A stretch of 16,749 bases of DNA from positions 1-16,749 of the forward strand of contig JABDJT010000167.1 of assembly GCA_013003335.1 (NCBI GenBank), read 5' to 3'. This DNA comes from Verrucomicrobiales bacterium. Lineage in GTDB: Bacteria > Verrucomicrobiota > Verrucomicrobiia > Verrucomicrobiales > DEV007. The notes beneath the pieces were generated by a model. That model did no database searches and was not told the DNA's origin. It saw nothing but the letters and a program-made list of their open reading frames with translations. Position 1 is the first letter of the stretch, and each line of letters opens with the position of its first letter. A program made the position numbers and the translations under genes. Of the stretch, positions 5,831 to 13,098 are shown piece by piece.

Positions 5831-7281
5831 GCAGGGTTGGTTTGGCATTCCGCACCTGTTGGTTCGTGCTGGCGGGGTGGCTGGCGGTGTTGTTACCTCC
5901 CGCCGCGGCAGAGACCAAGCTGATCAATCCGACGTATCTCGGTGCACCGGAGCGGAATTTTTACGGGAACCGGTTGCCTGCGAAATTGCAGGTGTTCTGG
6001 AAACTGGACCTTGGTTCGGGACGGACGCAGCTTCGCGGCAAAACGCCGCTGTGGAAGGGCGCCGGCTGGACGGGCCAGCCGCTGATCGTGGAGGAGGACG
6101 GCGATCTTTTCCTGATCCTCGGCGCCAACGATCATCATTTGCGAAAAATCCGGGCCTCGGACGGCGAAGTGATCTGGAAATACAAGTTCGACGACGTCAT
6201 CAAGGGCACGGGGTCGCTTTGGAAAAACCCGAAGACGGGAGATTTGGTCGTGATCCAGGGTTCCCGGTTCGGGTTGGAGGCGAAATTCAGCGATCCGGTG
6301 ATTCCGAGCCTGCGGGGCATTTCCTACAGCACGGGGAAAGAGCTCTGGCGAATGAACTGCAGGCGGACCGCGACGTACAGCCGGGATGTGGATGGTTCTG
6401 CCCTGGTCATCGGCGACCGCGCCTACCTCGCGCTAGAGAATTCGATCTTCACCGTATTTTCACCGGACCCGACCCTGCAACGGAAGCGGGACGGGATGTT
6501 GCAGCCGAGAATTTACCGCGAAACCCGGTTTTACGAGCCGACCGATACGAAAACGCACGGCGGGAATATCGAGTGTGAATCGTCGCCGACCCTGCTGGAT
6601 GATCGGGTTTTCACGGCCTCCGGCGCGGGCCGGGTGTATGGCTACAGCTTGAAATGGAACCGGGCTGGCTGGCGGTTTGAAACCGGCACGGATTTGAACG
6701 CGACGATGCCGGTGACGGGCGACGGTTGCCTGCTCCTCGCGGTGGAAAAGCAGTTCGTTCCCGGACCGGGCGGTGTTTTCAAGATCGATCCGTCGGAGCC
6801 GCCGTCTTCCTGCGTGAAATGGTTTTTCCCGACGGGCGATGTCCGGAAAGGCAGTTTTTACGAGTGGGAAGGGGGGATTATCGGGTCCGTGGCGGTGAAT
6901 CACCGGACGGCTGCGGAATCCGGAACACCGGCGATGGCGGCTTTTATCGGGGTGGATGGTTTTCTCTATGTCGTGGAGGAAGGCGAACCGGCTTTGAAGG
7001 AGTGGGCGACGGGACCGGACGGAGAGACGGAATATCCACGGGCGAGGCTCCTGGACAAGGTGCAGCTGGGGGACGGCAGCATTGCGACCCCGATTTTCGT
7101 GGGAAACCGGATTGCAGCACCGTATGACGACGGATTGAAGCTGTTCGAGGTGACCGGCGAAGGCAAAATCCGGTTGCTGGATACCTTTGCGGAGAGCCAG
7201 TTTGAAGCGACCCCGGTTTGCCACGACGGCCGGCTATATGCCGCTTCGCTGGACGGGAATCTGTACTGTTTCGGCGAATAA
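5827..7281 (+). CDS. Exported PQQ-like beta-propeller protein
   Basis: 484-aa exported protein with signal peptide MSRVGLAFRTCWFVLAGWLA plus PPAAA, cleavage near residue 28. The body contains repeated PQQ-like propeller blades of the form 'G.L..ld..tG...W', for example HHLRKIRASDGEVIWKYKF (about 103-121), GISYSTGKELWRMN, GRVYGYSLKWNRAGWRFETG and DGNLYCFGE at the C-terminus. These non-catalytic propellers lack the metal and quinone ligands of true dehydrogenases and usually act as periplasmic scaffolds. The ATG at 5827 overlaps the esterase stop; an in-frame start 54 nt upstream would sit inside the esterase gene and ruin the signal peptide. Unusually, codons 2-14 lie within copy C of the 37-bp repeat. 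A role with the secreted esterase is inferred from coupling only. Confidence 0.82.
   Translation: MSRVGLAFRTCWFVLAGWLAVLLPPAAAETKLINPTYLGAPERNFYGNRLPAKLQVFWKLDLGSGRTQLRGKTPLWKGAGWTGQPLIVEEDGDLFLILGANDHHLRKIRASDGEVIWKYKFDDVIKGTGSLWKNPKTGDLVVIQGSRFGLEAKFSDPVIPSLRGISYSTGKELWRMNCRRTATYSRDVDGSALVIGDRAYLALENSIFTVFSPDPTLQRKRDGMLQPRIYRETRFYEPTDTKTHGGNIECESSPTLLDDRVFTASGAGRVYGYSLKWNRAGWRFETGTDLNATMPVTGDGCLLLAVEKQFVPGPGGVFKIDPSEPPSSCVKWFFPTGDVRKGSFYEWEGGIIGSVAVNHRTAAESGTPAMAAFIGVDGFLYVVEEGEPALKEWATGPDGETEYPRARLLDKVQLGDGSIATPIFVGNRIAAPYDDGLKLFEVTGEGKIRLLDTFAESQFEATPVCHDGRLYAASLDGNLYCFGE
5831..5867 (+). repeat. 37-bp dispersed repeat, copy C, inside a coding sequence
   Basis: Begins at the base after the esterase stop codon. 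It aligns without gaps to the other copies: 27 of 37 to copy A and 26 of 37 to copy B. It shares the exact 14-mer CCTGTTGGTTCGTG with copy B (the last base lies one past the element) and the left block GGGTTGGTTTGGC with one mismatch to B. The centre of the palindrome has diverged, so the long hairpin is lost. It encodes part of the signal peptide of the propeller protein. Confidence 0.7.
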
Positions 7282-7331
7282 GGGCCGAATCCGGGGGAAA
7301 AGTCGGAATTTTGCCCGAAATCGTTTGCAGG

Positions 7332-7349
7332 TTGGCATGCAAGTTGCTT
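7332..7349 (+). promoter_or_regulatory. Sigma-54 (RpoN) promoter of the glutamine synthetase gene
   Basis: The sequence TTGGCATGCAAGTTGCTT matches the -24/-12 consensus TGGCACG-N4-TTGCW with one mismatch (T for C at the sixth consensus base). The invariant GG is at 7334-7335 and GC at 7346-7347, exactly 10 bp apart. Transcription would start near 7359, giving a leader of about 88 nt. I see no clear NtrC-type dyad in the 50 bp upstream; an enhancer might lie inside the preceding gene. Sigma-54 control of glutamine synthetase is a known theme. Confidence 0.75.
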
Positions 7350-7446
7350 TTTTCCGTCGCGGTAATTCAACCCGGGGTTCTCCACTTTCACAAAAACAAA
7401 CGATGGGGCCCTCGACCTCAAACCAACCAAAAAACACAATTGTACA

Positions 7447-8457
7447 ATGGCTAAACTCAAACTGGAATACCTCTGGCTCGATGGATATGAGCCGGTAGCG
7501 AATATTCGCGGGAAAACCAAGGTCCTGGATGGAGATCCTGACAAGCTGTCACTGGAGGACTGCCCGGAATGGGGGTTCGACGGTTCCTCCACCCTGCAGG
7601 CTGACGGATCCGACTCGGATTGCATGCTGAAACCGGTCGCTTTGTATCCGGATTCCACCCGGAAAAACGGCTTCCTCGTGATGTGCGAAGTCATGCTTCC
7701 CAACGGCGAACCCCATCCCTCCAACACCCGCGCCACGATTCCGGACGATCCGGGTCTGTGGATCGGCCTGGAGCAGGAATACTTTCTTTACCAGGATGGT
7801 CGTCCGCTTGGCTGGCCGGAGGACGGCTACCCCGCTCCGCAGGGTGAATACTACTGCGGCGTCGGCTACGAAAACGTGGGCGACATCGGTCGCGCGATCG
7901 TTGATGAGCACCTCGACGTCTGTCTCGATGCCGGGATCAACCACGAAGGCATCAATGCCGAGGTCGCCAAGGGCCAGTGGGAATTCCAGGTTTTCGGAAA
8001 AGGCTCTGCTACGGCGGCTGACCAGATCTGGGCGGCCCGCTACATCCTCCAGCGCGTTTGCGAAAAATACGGCGTCGTCGTTGAGTATCACTGCAAACCG
8101 TGGCAGGGCGACTGGAACGGCTCCGGAATGCACTGCAACTTCTCCACCGAGAAACTCCGTGAAGAAGGCGGCAAAGAATACTTCGAATCACTCATGGCTG
8201 CGTTCGAGAAGAATCGTGACGAGCACATCGCGGCTTATGGCCCGGACAACCACCTCCGCCTGACCGGATTGCACGAAACGCAGTCGATCGACCAGTTCAG
8301 CTACGGAGTGGCAGACCGGGGCGCTTCGATTCGTGTTCCGCACGCTTTCGTCAACAACGACTACAAGGGCTATCTTGAAGATCGTCGTCCGAACTCGCAG
8401 GGCGATCCCTATCGGATCGTGGCGCGTGTGTCGAAGACGATTGCAGAAGTCGGATAA
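7447..8457 (+). CDS. glnII: Glutamine synthetase, type II (GSII, eukaryote-like)
   Basis: Joins ammonia and glutamate to glutamine with ATP in the cytoplasm, the main ammonium-assimilation step. At 336 aa it is much shorter than GSI (about 470 aa) and has the GSII signatures: beta-grasp GFDGSST at 43-49, metal-binding GLEQEY at 107-112, GWPEDGYPAPQGEYYCGVG at 122-140, NGSGMHCNFST at 224-234 and the C-terminal EDRRPNSQGDPY at 311-322. GSII lacks the adenylylation Tyr loop of GSI, so control should be transcriptional or by effectors; a sigma-54 promoter upstream supports nitrogen-dependent transcription. GSII enzymes are decamers in characterised cases. No Shine-Dalgarno precedes the ATG. It is followed by a strong terminator, then a kinase-like/PP2C gene on the same strand. 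Confidence 0.96.
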   Translation: MAKLKLEYLWLDGYEPVANIRGKTKVLDGDPDKLSLEDCPEWGFDGSSTLQADGSDSDCMLKPVALYPDSTRKNGFLVMCEVMLPNGEPHPSNTRATIPDDPGLWIGLEQEYFLYQDGRPLGWPEDGYPAPQGEYYCGVGYENVGDIGRAIVDEHLDVCLDAGINHEGINAEVAKGQWEFQVFGKGSATAADQIWAARYILQRVCEKYGVVVEYHCKPWQGDWNGSGMHCNFSTEKLREEGGKEYFESLMAAFEKNRDEHIAAYGPDNHLRLTGLHETQSIDQFSYGVADRGASIRVPHAFVNNDYKGYLEDRRPNSQGDPYRIVARVSKTIAEVG

Positions 8458-8483
8458 TTCCGGAACCACTCATTCATTCATCG

Positions 8484-8524
8484 AAAAACCCGGTTGCCTC
8501 CGCCTGGAGGGGGCCGGGTTTTTT
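8484..8524 (+). terminator. Rho-independent terminator after glnII
   Basis: AAAAACCCGG (8484-8493) pairs with CCGGGTTTTT (8514-8523). Inside, CCTCC (8497-8501) pairs with GGAGG (8506-8510), making a long stem. The stem ends in a T run at 8519-8524. Confidence 0.93.
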
Positions 8525-8538
8525 CGTTTTCCGATCAA

Positions 8539-8575
8539 ATCGGGTTGATTTGGCGAACAAACCCTGTTGGTTCGT
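8539..8575 (+). repeat. 37-bp dispersed repeat, copy B
   Basis: Lies between the glnII terminator and the start of the kinase/PP2C gene. It matches copy A at 30 of 37 positions without gaps. Core pieces are CGGGTTGATTTGGCG on the left and AACCCTGTTGGTTCG on the right. The left arm is less symmetric than in copy A. It ends 18 nt before the ATG at 8594, so it probably lies in the leader or promoter region of that gene. Confidence 0.82.
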
Positions 8576-8593
8576 GACTCCTCAAAAATCGGA

Positions 8594-9820
8594 ATGAAAA
8601 TCGCCAAAGACGGACTCCGCTCGATCGTCCGGGTCGGATACGACGGCCGGGTTTACAAGACATTTCGCGGGACCGATTCAGACAAGCGGTTCGCGAACGA
8701 AGTTCAGGTTTTGAAAGTGCTGGAGGAACGGGGCTGCGATTTCGTGCCCCGGCTGTTGGAGTATGACGAGGATGAACTCACGATTGTGACCACCAACTGC
8801 GGGACTCCGGTGGAGAAGATTTCGGAGGGCAAGCAGGAGCAGATTTTTGCCGAACTGCGGGACGAATACGGGGTGGAGCACGATGATCCGTTTGCGCGGA
8901 ATATCACTTACGAGCAGCGGATGGGGCGATTCTGCGTGATTGATTTTGAGCTGGCAACGATCCTGGATGATCCCGGTGAGGGAAGTGAAGTGACCTTTGA
9001 AATCGAGTGGTGCGGACTTTCCAAAGGAGGGAAGAGGAAAATGGGTCGAAACGAGGATGCGCTGTCGGTTTTTGGATCAAATGACGGCTGGGCGGAAGAG
9101 CAATCTCTGGAAGGGACGTTTGATATTTCCGAGGAGGGAATCGTGTTCGCCGTCAGCGACGGAATGGGTGGTCCCGGCGGCGGTGAACTGGCCAGCTCGT
9201 TGACAGTGAGCGAGCTGCGCCGGTTTTTACCCGGAAAGATGGGAGACTTCAAAGGGGTGGCCAACTGGACGGAGTTGCTCGAATCGGCCGTGGTGGATTT
9301 GCACCGGCATGTCGCACGCACGGCCCGCTCCCGGGAGGAACTGGTCGAGGACATGGGGGCAACCCTGGTGACGAGTCTGTTTTTCCGGAAGACGATGCAT
9401 TTTGCCCATGTAGGCGACAGCCGGATTTATCACTATCGAAACGGTGACCTGGCTCAATTGACGATGGATCAAACCATGGTCGGGCAAATGTTCCGGAAAG
9501 GGCTTCTGAATGAACGGGAAGCCCGGAATCATCCCCGGCGGAATATCCTTTCGCAGGCGATCGGGGGCGGGTGTCCTGAGGTGACGCCGCAGATCGGACA
9601 GGTGCACCTGGAGGTGGGAGACTGGGTCCTGCTTTGCACGGATGGGCTGATCGACGGGCTTTGGGAGCGAAGAATCCACGACATGTTCGAGTCGGCTTCC
9701 GATTCAGACGGGCCGACGGACAAACTGGCAAAGGAAATGCTGGATTACTCATACTGCGAAGCGGGAGGCGATGACACGACGCTGTTTGTTGTGAAGGTCG
9801 GTCAGGCAGGAAAAGCGTGA
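8594..9820 (+). CDS. Fusion: minimal protein-kinase-like domain + PP2C-type Ser/Thr phosphatase
   Basis: 408 aa. Residues about 1-130 look like a compact kinase: a Gly/Val strand with Lys22 (VYKTF), Glu36 in NEVQVLKVLEE, a hinge at 65-70, HDDPFARN at 96-103 (an HxDxxxxN catalytic-loop pattern) and VIDFELA at 115-121 in place of DFG. The rest of the C-lobe is missing, as in Bud32/RIO- or sugar-kinase-like minimal kinases. Residues 140-404 are a complete PP2C domain: RNED 152-155, DGMGG 189-193, GAT 255-257, GDSR 274-277, TDGL 349-352 and GDDTT 392-396 keep the metal-binding Asp/Glu residues. It would act on cytoplasmic phosphoserine/threonine; the target is unknown. The ATG at 8594 is chosen because a TTG start at 8567 would fall inside repeat copy B. 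The kinase part may be a pseudokinase or sensor. It lies one base from the convergent speA stop. Confidence 0.85.
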   Translation: MKIAKDGLRSIVRVGYDGRVYKTFRGTDSDKRFANEVQVLKVLEERGCDFVPRLLEYDEDELTIVTTNCGTPVEKISEGKQEQIFAELRDEYGVEHDDPFARNITYEQRMGRFCVIDFELATILDDPGEGSEVTFEIEWCGLSKGGKRKMGRNEDALSVFGSNDGWAEEQSLEGTFDISEEGIVFAVSDGMGGPGGGELASSLTVSELRRFLPGKMGDFKGVANWTELLESAVVDLHRHVARTARSREELVEDMGATLVTSLFFRKTMHFAHVGDSRIYHYRNGDLAQLTMDQTMVGQMFRKGLLNEREARNHPRRNILSQAIGGGCPEVTPQIGQVHLEVGDWVLLCTDGLIDGLWERRIHDMFESASDSDGPTDKLAKEMLDYSYCEAGGDDTTLFVVKVGQAGKA

Positions 9821-9821
9821 T

Positions 9822-11723
9822 CTACGGCTGGTTTCGATTATCGAGATCGAGGTAGGTTGAACCGTCGGCCAGTTGATGGATCGCTTTGCGGGCTTCTTCA
9901 TTTCCGGTTACTCCGAAGAAGGCCCAGATTTCGTCGATAACATCCTCCAGATAGGATACTTCCTGCATGACATCGGCGACGGTATCGCCGGCATGATCCA
10001 GTTCGCATTCATGGGAGCCGTCGTCGTTGCAACTGACCCGAATGACCGAAGTGCGGCCGTAGAGATTGTGGATATCCCCGATGGTTTCCTGGTAGGCGCC
10101 GGTATGAAAGGCCGCGACGTAATACGGATCGGGCCCGATTGGATGGACCGGCAACCACTCCGGTGACAGCGCAGATTGATATTCCTGAAAAACCCCGTCG
10201 CTGTCGCAAGTGACATCCAATAATTTCGCCCGTTCGACCGGAGCTTCATTCAGTCGCTGGATCGGCATGATGGGAAAGAGTTGTTTCAGGCCCCAAGCGT
10301 CGGGAACGGATTGGAAAATACTGAGGTTTCCCGACAGGTTCCGCGGGGCGCGAGTCGAAAAAGACTGGCGACAAAGATCGCTGTACAGTTTTTCGGCCCG
10401 TGCATACTCCCGCAATTTCATCAAGCCTGAGCGGTACTTGGACTGGCAGACGGAAAAGGCTTCGGTGACACGCTCGAACCGGGGAAATGGTGCGCGCGCG
10501 TAGGATTCCAGTGTCGCGAGTTCCCGGTGTTGAACGCCGCGCTGCAGCCCTGTTGGATGATCGGGCAGGCCGCGGTCGAACAGTTCGAAGACGACAAAGG
10601 AGTGATGGGCGGCCAGTCCCCGTCCGGATTCGATGTAAATAACCGGCTCGGGACATCCGTCGCGGCGGCAGACGCCCGATACGGCTGACAACAGTCGATA
10701 GGAATAGTCATCCAGCGAGTAATTCTTGGTGTAGTAGGAATTCTCCGAATTCCCCCCGTAATTCACCGCGATGCCGCCGCCTGCATTGACGATTTTCAGG
10801 GGAAGACCTTCCTCGATCAGCTCCGCGTAAACCGAAGCGACTTCTTCGGCGGCCCGCTCAATGAATTGCAGGTCGGAGATCTGCGAACCGAGATGGTAGT
10901 GAAGCATTTTCACGTGATGCAGAATCCCGTGTTTTCGCAACTCATCGACGGCCCAGATGAGTTCATGGCGGTGCATGCCGAACTGACCACACTGGCCCGT
11001 GCTTTCACTCCAGAATCCCTCCGCCTGTGTGCCGGGACAAATCCGGAGCCCTAAAGCCGGGCAGAATTGGTGTTCTTTGAACCGCTTGATCAGCAACTGC
11101 ACCTCCTCCGGACGCTCGATCGTGAGGATGGCATTGACTCCCGCTTTCGCCGCATGAATCACGAGATCCATATAGAGACGGTCCTTGGCGCCGTTGCAGA
11201 GCAGTGGTTTGCTGGAGTGCTTGATTTCATCCAGTCCGATGGCCAACTCCGCCTTGGTTCCCACTTCGAGCCCGATCCCGTTTTGCCGGACTGCCCGGAC
11301 GACGTTTCTCCGCTGGTTGGTTTTGACCGGGTAGCACAGCTGAAAGTCCCCGCTATAACTCAACCGGGAGATGGATCGCTGGAAGGCAGCCTTGATGCGA
11401 TCGGCCCGGTGATGAAGAATGTCGGGGCAACGAACAATGGCGGGAAGCTTTCCGCCCTGGCGATAGAGATCATCCACGATCTGGTCGATCGTGAAGTCCG
11501 ACTGTTCGAATTTGTCGGGCCGGCAATTGACAGCAATGCCTCCATCGTCCGTAACGCGAAGATATGGTGAACCCCAGGCCTCAAGCCTGTAAAGCTCGGC
11601 TGACTTTTCAGTCGACCAGTTTCGACTGTCTAAGCTCGATTCCAATATGTGGGGGGGATGAGTGCGGAACGAACTCTCAGTTGGTATTTGTAGGCTATTT
11701 TCAGGTTGGTTTCCAAGCTCCAT
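9822..11723 (-). CDS. speA: Biosynthetic arginine decarboxylase
   Basis: PLP enzyme that converts arginine to agmatine, the first step of the agmatine route to putrescine. At 633 aa it is close to the usual 630-660 of SpeA-type fold III decarboxylases. Key motifs are YPVKTNQ (about 131-137, with the PLP lysine), the barrel motif LHYHLGSQISD (about 275-285), AGGGIAVNY, IESGRGLAAHHS, the catalytic-Cys motif VTCDSDG (about 505-511) and AAFHTGAYQE near 541-550, which supplies PLP contacts. The first ~37 residues are extra and poorly conserved. The ATG at 11721-11723 overlaps the end of the MATE gene by 23 nt and has a weak AGGA 11 nt upstream. The overlap implies co-transcription and perhaps coupled translation. 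The pathway continues with the divergent aguB-aguA pair. It is convergent with the PP2C gene, with 1 nt between stops. Confidence 0.96.
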   Translation of the reverse strand: MELGNQPENSLQIPTESSFRTHPPHILESSLDSRNWSTEKSAELYRLEAWGSPYLRVTDDGGIAVNCRPDKFEQSDFTIDQIVDDLYRQGGKLPAIVRCPDILHHRADRIKAAFQRSISRLSYSGDFQLCYPVKTNQRRNVVRAVRQNGIGLEVGTKAELAIGLDEIKHSSKPLLCNGAKDRLYMDLVIHAAKAGVNAILTIERPEEVQLLIKRFKEHQFCPALGLRICPGTQAEGFWSESTGQCGQFGMHRHELIWAVDELRKHGILHHVKMLHYHLGSQISDLQFIERAAEEVASVYAELIEEGLPLKIVNAGGGIAVNYGGNSENSYYTKNYSLDDYSYRLLSAVSGVCRRDGCPEPVIYIESGRGLAAHHSFVVFELFDRGLPDHPTGLQRGVQHRELATLESYARAPFPRFERVTEAFSVCQSKYRSGLMKLREYARAEKLYSDLCRQSFSTRAPRNLSGNLSIFQSVPDAWGLKQLFPIMPIQRLNEAPVERAKLLDVTCDSDGVFQEYQSALSPEWLPVHPIGPDPYYVAAFHTGAYQETIGDIHNLYGRTSVIRVSCNDDGSHECELDHAGDTVADVMQEVSYLEDVIDEIWAFFGVTGNEEARKAIHQLADGSTYLDLDNRNQP

Positions 11724-13026
11724 TTTCCCATCTTCCTAAGAAAATTATGGCAATGACTGCCAGGTTTGCGGTGATGAGTGTCCATGCTCCATATGAATGG
11801 GACTCAAAGAAGTAAACCACCAGGATCGCTCCACCGATCACCAGCATCAGGATGCTGATCACGAGATTCGCGATGGTTGGCCAGGAATTGTCGTCTGTGG
11901 CGGCAAGGGCGTGGTCGAAGGTGCTGTAGGTCGCGTAAAATAAAAGGATGATGGGAACGAAAAAGGCCAGCGACAGCGTGAGATTGACGACTTCGGGGGA
12001 TTTGGAAAAGAGCGGAATAACCCAGTCTCGCAGCAGATAGAATGCCAGCCCGCAAATTAACGCGATTGCATTCATGATCACCCAGGTCACCCGCATCCAG
12101 TTTTCCGCCCGGCGGACTTTTCCCGAACCAATCGCCTTGCTGATCAGGGCAACGGAGGAGGTGCCGAAGCTGTCGAACATCAGAATACAAACATCCTGGA
12201 TGGAAATCAGCACGGCGGCAGCTGCGAGATGGACATTTCCGAAATGCCCGATGATCCAGATCAGGATGACGTTCCAGACGAATTCCTCGAGAAATTCCCG
12301 TCCTCCGATCGGGGCACCTCCGCGGGCGATTTCGCGGAACGGCTTCCGGCGCGGACGGAAGTTGGACGTGTGATATTTCCGCAGGGAACGCGGAACCAGC
12401 AGGCAGGCCATGGCGATGACGGCCATGGTCGCGGAGCTGAATACGAGGGACCAGGCGGCCCCGGCGACTCCCATTCCGAGACCGTTGCCGGTGATCAGCC
12501 CGTATCCGCAGCCCACGTGAACCACCAGGGCAAGACCGGCGATGATGAGCGGGACGCGGGGTCGGCCAATGGCGATGAAAAAATGCATCACCGTCCAGCT
12601 AATAAGCTGAAAAACCGCCGAAGGCAGGGCGATCTGGAAATACTCCACCTCCAGCACCTGCAGGTTGGCGTCATGACCGAACAGGCGGAACAGGAACGGA
12701 GCGGCGAAATAGCAGCAGATCACAGCGATGCCGTAGATCAGGGAAAACCAGATGCCCTGCCAGACAATGCTCCCGCATCGCAGGAACCAGCGTTTCCCGA
12801 CGCACTTCGAGACGAGGGAGTTGACCTGGAACAGGCAGCCCAACCCGAAGCTGAGGAACATCAGGATCATGATGAATCCCGTGGCAAAGGCCGCCTGCGG
12901 ATCGACCCCGACCTGGCCAAGAAAATAGACATCGGAGACAGACCGCAGCGACAGCAGAACGTACATGCCGCAGCACGGGAGAGAGGAGGCGAAAATCAAT
13001 CCGGCTCTTCGTTGCCAAACCTTCAC
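11701..13026 (-). CDS. MATE-family multi-drug/solute antiporter
   Basis: Inner-membrane protein of 441 aa from the chosen start, with about 12 hydrophobic segments. Two half-repeats follow the MATE pattern: LRSVSDVYFLGQVG at the first helix, FGLGCLFQVNSLVSKCVGKR after helix 2, IGRPRVPLIIAGLALVVHVGCGYGLI mid-first half, and a second half starting GGAPIGGREFLEEFVWNVILIWIIGHFG. Family members export cationic drugs or metabolites in exchange for H+ or Na+. The start is uncertain. GTG at 13024-13026 has GAGG just upstream and keeps a 72-bp divergent spacer; GTG at 13063-13065 would add 13 residues. The longest frame would run over the aguB start and is rejected. The 23-nt overlap with speA suggests a function tied to agmatine or polyamines, an inference from position only. 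Confidence 0.85.
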   Translation of the reverse strand: MKVWQRRAGLIFASSLPCCGMYVLLSLRSVSDVYFLGQVGVDPQAAFATGFIMILMFLSFGLGCLFQVNSLVSKCVGKRWFLRCGSIVWQGIWFSLIYGIAVICCYFAAPFLFRLFGHDANLQVLEVEYFQIALPSAVFQLISWTVMHFFIAIGRPRVPLIIAGLALVVHVGCGYGLITGNGLGMGVAGAAWSLVFSSATMAVIAMACLLVPRSLRKYHTSNFRPRRKPFREIARGGAPIGGREFLEEFVWNVILIWIIGHFGNVHLAAAAVLISIQDVCILMFDSFGTSSVALISKAIGSGKVRRAENWMRVTWVIMNAIALICGLAFYLLRDWVIPLFSKSPEVVNLTLSLAFFVPIILLFYATYSTFDHALAATDDNSWPTIANLVISILMLVIGGAILVVYFFESHSYGAWTLITANLAVIAIIFLGRWENGAWKPT

Positions 13027-13098
13027 TTTCCTCGAAGAATTTGACTTATTTTGGTTTGCTTCCACGCTTCGTAAACAGTTCCGGTCCCACGATCTTTC

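Noticed and set aside
10548..10562. GCCCTGTTGGATGA inside speA, considered as a fifth repeat copy
   Set aside because: Only the CCCTGTTG core matches. Flanks do not align, and the codons fit the conserved SpeA sequence.
11650..11656. Run of seven G (C on the coding strand) near the 5' end of speA, considered as a phase-variation tract
   Set aside because: Seven bases is short for slippage control, it is a single occurrence, and the reading frame is intact.
12229..13044. 271-codon plus-strand ORF opposite the MATE gene
   Set aside because: Gly/Asp/Gln/Arg-rich low-information sequence, antisense to clear membrane segments.
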